NCBI GenBank assembly: GCA_016926925.1
Contig: JAFGNQ010000262.1
Span: 1-9,958, forward strand
DNA length: 9,958 nt
From: Candidatus Aminicenantota bacterium
GTDB taxonomy: Bacteria > Acidobacteriota > Aminicenantia > Aminicenantales > Aminicenantaceae
Reading direction: 5' to 3'
Shown: positions 7,124 to 9,958 of the stretch, in pieces
How the letters are laid out: every line of letters starts with the position of its first letter
Numbering within the stretch: the first letter of the stretch is position 1
Program-made: the position numbers and the translations under genes
Notes under the pieces: model-generated
The model's database searches: none
What the model saw: the letters and a program-made list of their open reading frames with translations, nothing else
What the model was told of the DNA's origin: nothing

Positions 7124-7206
7124 CGGACCACAAACCGTAGTGCACTACCGCGAAAGGGCTGCGACGCCGCCGGCGCCAACCCAACCTGCCCGGTCAGATC
7201 GACTCG
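7105..7206. repeat. GC-rich island bounded by CGAGTCGA / TCGACTCG inverted ends
   Basis: Perfect 8-bp inverted ends (7105-7112 and 7199-7206) enclose about 86 bp. Inside are a perfect 12-bp palindrome GTAGTGCACTAC (7137-7148) and a very GC-rich stretch with CGCCGGCG (about 7160-7200). The flanks are AT-rich. The size, inverted ends and base composition unlike the surroundings fit a dispersed palindromic repeat or a tiny non-autonomous element. Only one copy lies in this window, so repetition is inferred. Confidence 0.45.
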
Positions 7207-7330
7207 CCAAAGGTAAAAAATGCCGATAATTAGGTAATACGTCTCTTTAATTTTCGTCTTGGCAGTTTTTATGAATAATTCAAGCTAATAATAAAAAAGT
7301 CTCCGATACAATAAAAAGCATATATCTGCC

Positions 7331-7612
7331 TCAGTACCGGTTGTAGCCGCCGCCGCCTCTTCTGTTGTCCGAAGAACCGCTTCCGCGTGGGCGCGCCTCG
7401 TCCACTCTCAACGTTCGGCCTGTGTACTGCTTGCCGTTCAGAGCTTCTTTAGCCTTTTCGGCCTCAGCCGGACTCGATAGCTCAACGAATCCAAAACCCT
7501 TGCCCTCGATTACATTGATTTCTTTGACTTCATAATCAGAGAACAATTCTACCAGGTCGTCTTTGGTGACTGAATAACTGAAATTTCCAACATAGAGTTT
7601 GCTTCCTTGCAT
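7331..7612 (-). CDS. Small RRM-type RNA-binding protein with Gly/Arg tail, 93 aa
   Basis: A single RNA recognition motif fills residues 4-74: RNP2 is LYVGNF (6-11) and RNP1 is KGFGFVEL (38-45), with the aromatic residues that stack on RNA bases. The loop between strands 2 and 3 is short (VIEGKGFGF), missing several residues found in the common bacterial form that reads TDRxTGRSRGFGFV. The tail (about 75-93) is rich in Gly, Arg and Ser and ends in Tyr, as in bacterial and cyanobacterial cold-linked RRM proteins. It probably binds mRNA in the cytoplasm; the target is unknown. I chose ATG 7612 because AAGGAG lies 6 nt upstream; an earlier in-frame ATG would add 13 residues before the domain without a good SD. 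It is divergent from the hemerythrin gene. Confidence 0.9.
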   Translation of the reverse strand: MQGSKLYVGNFSYSVTKDDLVELFSDYEVKEINVIEGKGFGFVELSSPAEAEKAKEALNGKQYTGRTLRVDEARPRGSGSSDNRRGGGGYNRY

Positions 7613-7618
7613 ACTCCA

Positions 7619-7624
7619 CTCCTT
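7619..7624 (-). promoter_or_regulatory. Shine-Dalgarno AAGGAG that fixes the RRM start
   Basis: AAGGAG on the minus strand is 6 nt from ATG 7612. A second GGAG (7614-7617) lies too close to the ATG to be the main site. The upstream in-frame ATG at 7651 has nothing similar. Confidence 0.65.
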
Positions 7625-7644
7625 AAATTTTGATTTTTCTCTGT

Positions 7645-7657
7645 GAAACAATGTTTC
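7645..7657 (-). repeat. Small dyad GAAAC-AAT-GTTTC in the RRM leader
   Basis: Perfect 5-bp arms around 3 bp, 33 bp upstream of the RRM start codon. In RNA it is a weak stem-loop; in DNA it is a possible operator. Confidence 0.3.
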
Positions 7658-7976
7658 TCTTAAGGATCATAACGAAACCAAAAGCATATCCTTTTAATAA
7701 ACCACTGCTCATCACAAAGAATTTTTTTAAACAGTTTGTTTCCAAGCTGTTGTGTCCATTTCTCACTAATTCACATAAAAAATTAGGAAGCTTAGATAAC
7801 TGAGAGGATTATTAGAACTTACGGTGGGATTGATTTCCTAAGTGATAATAAATTCTCTTATAGCTAACTCGTTCCTAAACCAGGTTTTTATTCTCGCTTA
7901 AAACAAGGCGTTTGTCAATGAAAATCTCTCCTGAAAATCTTCTCTGACACAAAGAAGCAGATGAGGCGCCGTTCTC

Positions 7977-8005
7977 TTGAATCCGGAAGAATCCTGTTGT
8001 ATTGT
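7977..8005 (+). promoter_or_regulatory. Candidate promoter of the bacteriohemerythrin gene
   Basis: TTGAAT (7977-7982) and TATTGT (8000-8005) are spaced 17 bp, each matching four of six consensus bases. The start point would be near 8012, giving a leader of about 37 nt that ends with SD AAGGAG (8035-8040), 8 nt from ATG 8049. Confidence 0.45.
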
Positions 8006-8048
8006 AAAGAATCAATACTTTTGCAAAACTTTATAAGGAGCAAACGAC

Positions 8049-8471
8049 ATGAATAAGATCGAATGGGAAGACAGCCTCTCCGTAGGCGTGAATCAAATCG
8101 ACGAACAGCACAAGATGCTCATACAGAAATTGAAAGACCTATCCGATGCCATAAACGAAGGACACGAGTACAGCAAGATCCTGAAGACTCTAGATTTCAT
8201 GATCGATTACACGGACTTCCACTTCTCCACAGAAGAGGGAACAATGGCTGAAAACGACTACCCCGGATTGGATCTTCAAAAAAAACAGCACGAAGAATTC
8301 AAAGCCACCCTAAACAATATATTAGAAGATTATAAGGAAGAAGGGCCGACATCTTCACTGGCAGAATCGATCAACGTCTTTCTCTTCAACTGGCTCATCA
8401 AACACATAAAAGGCGTTGACTCAAAACTCGGGGAATTCTTTGCGGAAAAGGGAATAAGAGATATAGAATGA
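8049..8471 (+). CDS. Single-domain bacteriohemerythrin, 140 aa, one iron ligand replaced
   Basis: A four-helix protein of the family that binds O2 at a diiron site in the cytoplasm, for oxygen storage, delivery or sensing. Ligands seen in family order are His21 (IDEQHK), His58 and Glu62 (HFSTE), His81 (QKKQHEEF), His119 and Asp124 (KHIKGVD). The His expected at position 77 in the HxxxH pair is Gln77 (CAA), so six of the seven usual ligands remain. Length and the start WEDSLSVGVNQID are typical. The reading frame is intact, and the changed codon lies just before a run of eight A's. It has its own promoter, is divergent from the RRM gene, and is followed by a broken frame. The changed site may bind iron in an altered way, act as a redox or NO sensor, or be partly non-functional. 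Confidence 0.93.
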   Translation: MNKIEWEDSLSVGVNQIDEQHKMLIQKLKDLSDAINEGHEYSKILKTLDFMIDYTDFHFSTEEGTMAENDYPGLDLQKKQHEEFKATLNNILEDYKEEGPTSSLAESINVFLFNWLIKHIKGVDSKLGEFFAEKGIRDIE

Positions 8472-8474
8472 TAA

Positions 8475-8675
8475 AGGCTGCACCGATCCCTTCATAACAG
8501 AGCTCAAACGGGAACTGGGGACATTTATGACCGCATTCTGGTCGAGGACGGCAGTACGGATACCACACTGCAGGAACTGTATGAACCGGCTGATGATTTC
8601 GTATGCGTCATTCCCTACAAGCGGAGTCAGCGGCAAGCAACAAAATCTAAATCTTTTCTTTCCCTTTTTCCGTGA
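8475..8675 (+). pseudogene. Broken reading frame, possibly a glycosyltransferase-2-like remnant
   Basis: A frame with no start codon runs from just after a stop (8472-8474) to TGA at 8673-8675. It contains YDRILVEDGSTDTTLQELYE (about 8526-8585). The DGSTDTTL part resembles the VDDGSTDxT nucleotide-sugar motif of family 2 glycosyltransferases, but nothing else of that domain is visible. Another frame upstream (from about 8470) reads like coding sequence (TELKREL) and would join near 8520, suggesting a frameshifted remnant. It overlaps the end of the winged-helix gene on the opposite strand by about 29 bp. A chance frame is a serious alternative. Confidence 0.2.
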
Positions 8676-8862
8676 TTATGTATTTACCGTCTTGCTCTTT
8701 GATAAACTCCGCGGCGGCCATCTCTCGCAAGCTGCTTCTTACCTTGAAAAGCGGCTGCCCCAACTGCTTAGATATATCTTCGGGCATCAAGGGATTATTC
8801 AAGATACGCAGCAAGGCTTTCGCCGTTTCCGATACTGTCCCGTCTGGGTTGACACAAGCCAT
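8647..8862 (-). CDS. Small winged-helix DNA-binding-like protein, 71 aa, paired with peroxiredoxin
   Basis: The layout is a short N-terminus with Cys3 (MACVNPDGT), a first helix (about 11-22), then MPEDISKQLGQPLFKVRSSL (about 26-45) as a helix-turn-helix, and a wing and last strand ending KYIITEKGKEKI. This is the size of a bare winged-helix domain as in MarR/ArsR-type folds, without an effector domain. I recall similar MACVNPDGT proteins in anaerobes, but give no symbol. The gene starts 12 bp after the peroxiredoxin stop; its SD AGAGGAG (8869-8875, 6 nt from ATG) shares a base with that stop codon, so translation is probably coupled. Likely roles are a transcription regulator of the pair, perhaps with Cys3 sensing oxidant, or a protein partner. 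Both are inference. Confidence 0.75.
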   Translation of the reverse strand: MACVNPDGTVSETAKALLRILNNPLMPEDISKQLGQPLFKVRSSLREMAAAEFIKEQDGKYIITEKGKEKI

Positions 8863-8874
8863 TATCGACTCCTC

Positions 8875-9540
8875 TTATAAATCCTTCTTGCAGAAATACC
8901 AATCCTTACACTCGAAGCTGCTGTCTTTTACACGCTCTTCAGCCATCTCTTGAGTATTGGGTGGTGGAACTATGACTTTATCCCCGGGACGCCAATTGGC
9001 GGGAGTCGCGACTCCGTGTTTATCGGTTGTTTGCAGAGCCTGGATCAGACGCAGCATTTCGTCCATATTGCGGCCGGTCGATAGCGGATAGTAGATCATG
9101 GCTCGAAGAATCTGCTTATCGTCGATGACAAAGACGCATCTCGAGGTTTCTGTTTTGCTCTCGCCTGGCATGATCATACCGTATTTTGAAGCCACTTCTT
9201 TGTTCAAATCAGCGATAATGGGAAAAGTAAGTTTCTGCCCCATTTTTTCCTCGACGTTCCTTGCCCACGCAATATGCGAGTAGACGCTGTCGATGCTCAA
9301 GCCTAAAAGCTCACAGTTCATTTCTCTAAGCTGGGGGTGGATTTGAGCGAATCCTATGAACTCCGTGGTGCAGACGGGAGTAAAATCAGCCGGGTGGGAA
9401 AACATGATCAACCAGCTTCCTTTGAAATCCTCCAATCTTAGGGTGCCGTGTGTGGTAACGGCTTCGAACTGCGGCGCAGGCTCCCCTAAACGGGGCATGG
9501 CTGGAATTTGTTTTTCTTGAGATTCCATGATGTCTTCCAT
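8875..9540 (-). CDS. Peroxiredoxin, Prx6 subfamily with C-terminal CxDWxxC, 221 aa
   Basis: It reduces H2O2, alkyl peroxides or peroxynitrite with an active-site Cys in the cytoplasm. The thioredoxin-fold core carries Pro50, Thr54 and peroxidatic Cys57 in PADFTPVCTTEF, and the supporting Arg134 in TSRCVFVID. The C-terminal arm is the Prx6/archaeal type (GVATPANWRPGDKVIVPPP, about 176-194). It ends with Cys211 and Cys217 in ECKDWYFC, the same six-residue spacing as the resolving Cys pair of the Aeropyrum enzyme. It is therefore probably a 2-Cys-acting Prx6, not a 1-Cys one. Further Cys are at 76 and 135. ATG 9540 is chosen: AAAGGAGA lies 8 nt upstream, whereas an upstream extension (to 9615) would add 25 residues from the leader. 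It heads a two-gene unit with the winged-helix gene and is divergent from the ArsR gene. Confidence 0.94.
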   Translation of the reverse strand: MEDIMESQEKQIPAMPRLGEPAPQFEAVTTHGTLRLEDFKGSWLIMFSHPADFTPVCTTEFIGFAQIHPQLREMNCELLGLSIDSVYSHIAWARNVEEKMGQKLTFPIIADLNKEVASKYGMIMPGESKTETSRCVFVIDDKQILRAMIYYPLSTGRNMDEMLRLIQALQTTDKHGVATPANWRPGDKVIVPPPNTQEMAEERVKDSSFECKDWYFCKKDL

Positions 9541-9548
9541 TATTGATT

Positions 9549-9554
9549 CTCCTT
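9549..9554 (-). promoter_or_regulatory. Shine-Dalgarno AAGGAG that fixes the peroxiredoxin start
   Basis: AAGGAG on the minus strand is 8 nt from ATG 9540. It would be internal if the longer frame starting at 9615 were used. Confidence 0.65.
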
Positions 9555-9601
9555 TATAGAGATTAAAATAATTTATTTTTGACTTTGGACTGCATGATCC
9601 C

Positions 9602-9631
9602 TTGTGACAACTCAAATTTATTGTATCACAA
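9602..9631. promoter_or_regulatory. Extended -10 promoter of the peroxiredoxin operon within a TTGTGA-N18-TCACAA dyad
   Basis: On the minus strand TGA-TACAAT (9628-9620) is an extended -10 element with five of six -10 matches and no good -35. The start point would be near 9613, about 73 nt before the ATG. The element lies at one end of a dyad whose arms TTGTGA (9602-9607) and TCACAA (9626-9631) are perfect and 18 bp apart. The weak -35 plus an overlapping dyad is typical of a regulated promoter. Candidate binders are the neighbouring ArsR protein, the 71-residue winged-helix protein or a CRP/FNR-type factor; the half-sites resemble TGTGA/TCACA but the spacing is three times the usual 6 bp. 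Confidence 0.45.
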
Positions 9632-9757
9632 TTCCAGCAGCTGATCTCATAAAACTGACATCAAGAAAACCACAAGTTGAATCGGCAATAAAGTCTTTAC
9701 GCTGGTTATATGATTTTCTTCCGATGGTGTCTTGAAAAATTTGGAGACATATGACAA

Positions 9758-9767
9758 TATGATCATA
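9758..9767. repeat. 10-bp palindrome TATGATCATA over the ArsR start codon
   Basis: A perfect palindrome includes ATG 9759-9761. Nearby ATATGA copies (9749-9754 and 9757-9762) and ATATCAT (9769-9775) add partial symmetry. Many ArsR/SmtB repressors bind AT-rich dyads at their own gene, so autoregulation is plausible. Confidence 0.3.
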
Positions 9768-9958
9768 GATATCATGAGACAAGCCATAAAAATTTTTAAA
9801 GCCCTTTCCGATCCGACCCGATTGCGCATCCTGATGCTGCTTTTAGAAGGCGAGTTGTGTGTATGCGAGCTAGTCTTCGTACTGAAAATGGAACAGTCTC
9901 GAATATCTCACCAATTGAGGATCCTGAGAGATGCGGATTTGGTCCAAGATATCAGAGA
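9759..9958 (+). CDS. ArsR/SmtB-family metal-responsive repressor, N-terminal part, cut by the window end
   Basis: A winged-helix repressor that leaves DNA when it binds a metal or metalloid. The 66 visible residues cover helix 1-2 (FKALSDPTRLRILMLLLEG), the metal-site helix ELCVCEL with Cys34 and Cys36, and the recognition helix QSRISHQLRILRDADLV. ELCVC is the arsenite/antimonite-type (alpha-3) CxC motif, so As(III), Sb(III) or a soft metal is the likely signal. The wing and C-terminus lie beyond the window. ATG 9759 follows GGAG by 12 nt, which is long. ATG 9774 is an alternative that removes five residues. A three-codon frame (ATG ACA ATA TGA) at 9751-9762 overlaps the start and is nearer the SD. 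TATGAT (9709-9714) is a possible -10. It is divergent from the peroxiredoxin operon. Confidence 0.92.
   Translation, partial: MIIDIMRQAIKIFKALSDPTRLRILMLLLEGELCVCELVFVLKMEQSRISHQLRILRDADLVQDIR

Larger units (their letters stand above)
7010..7330. other. 321-bp gap between the sigma factor and RRM genes
   Basis: No gene is recognised. It holds the sigma factor leader, two nested sets of inverted repeats and a GC-rich island (listed separately). The part nearest the RRM gene (about 7215-7330) is AT-rich. I found no hairpin with a T-run that would end RRM transcription. On the minus strand a frame of about 60 codons without a start runs down to a TGA at 7104; it is treated as a translated repeat rather than a gene. 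Confidence 0.6.
7613..8048. other. 436-bp divergent control region between the RRM and hemerythrin genes
   Basis: AT-rich, without a recognised gene. It contains the RRM leader with the dyad GAAAC-AAT-GTTTC (7645-7657), several T- and A-runs, and the hemerythrin promoter and SD near 7977-8040. On the minus strand I could not place a convincing -35/-10 pair for the RRM gene. The length, beyond what two promoters need, leaves room for long leaders or a small RNA, but nothing shows one directly. Confidence 0.5.

Noticed and set aside
7102..7284. Minus-strand open frame through the GC-rich island ending in ALRFVVRYSNLDS
   Set aside because: There is no start codon after the upstream stop and no SD. 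The island is better explained as a structured repeat, so I did not list it as a gene.
8421..8636. 71-codon minus-strand frame across the hemerythrin 3' end
   Set aside because: No SD, no domain, and it overlaps a conserved gene; it does not connect with the winged-helix gene.
9647..9829. 60-codon frame on the minus strand
   Set aside because: It overlaps the well-supported ArsR gene on the other strand, has no recognisable domain, and lies across the divergent promoter region.
1..9958. CRISPR array, tRNA, rRNA, toxin-antitoxin pair or intact transposase
   Set aside because: No regularly spaced repeats of 25-40 bp, no cloverleaf or rRNA-like stretch, and no reading frame resembling these families was found by eye.

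Overview
The window looks like chromosomal DNA of a Gram-negative, probably anaerobic bacterium. A deltaproteobacterial (Desulfobacterota-like) source is my inference. It rests on the mix of a short RRM protein with a Gly/Arg tail, a single-domain bacteriohemerythrin, a Prx6-type peroxiredoxin paired with a small winged-helix protein, and an RpoD-like sigma factor without region 1.1. Promoters and Shine-Dalgarno sites look like ordinary sigma-70/AGGAGG types. I see no rRNA, tRNA, CRISPR array or intact insertion sequence. No marker gene fixes the taxon.

Layout. 1-189: a short remnant of a GQSN-type (sialate O-acetylesterase-like) esterase. 190-1293 (-): an M24 'Xaa-Pro peptidase' fold protein that starts at TTG and lacks two expected active-site residues. 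1294-1742: mostly non-coding, with one possible 55-residue membrane peptide on the + strand. 1743-3938 (-): a 731-residue carbamoyltransferase of the NodU/CmcH/TobZ family. 3939-4220: a divergent promoter region with an unusual 11-bp-phased TTGT array. 4221-5516 (+): a DEAD-box RNA helicase, convergent with 5552-7009 (-), the sigma factor. 7010-7330: an intergenic stretch with a GC-rich island bounded by inverted repeats. 7331-7612 (-): the RRM protein. 7613-8048: a divergent control region. 8049-8471 (+): the bacteriohemerythrin. 8475-8675: a broken reading frame. 8647-8862 and 8875-9540 (-): a two-gene unit of peroxiredoxin then winged-helix protein. 9759-9958 (+): the start of an ArsR/SmtB repressor with the metal-binding CxC motif, cut by the window edge.

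How the genes may work together. The helicase, RRM protein and alternative sigma factor form an RNA-remodelling and stress-expression neighbourhood. The hemerythrin, peroxiredoxin/wHTH pair and ArsR protein form an oxygen, peroxide and metal response neighbourhood. These links are inferred from position only. Only the peroxiredoxin/wHTH pair is clearly one transcription unit: 12 bp apart, with the second SD overlapping the first stop codon.

No complete undescribed system can be proven from this sequence. The observations most worth following are the degenerate M24 active site, the hemerythrin that lacks one canonical iron-ligand histidine (Gln77), the phased TTGT array, the TTGTGA-N18-TCACAA dyad over the peroxiredoxin promoter, and the inverted-repeat-bounded GC island.
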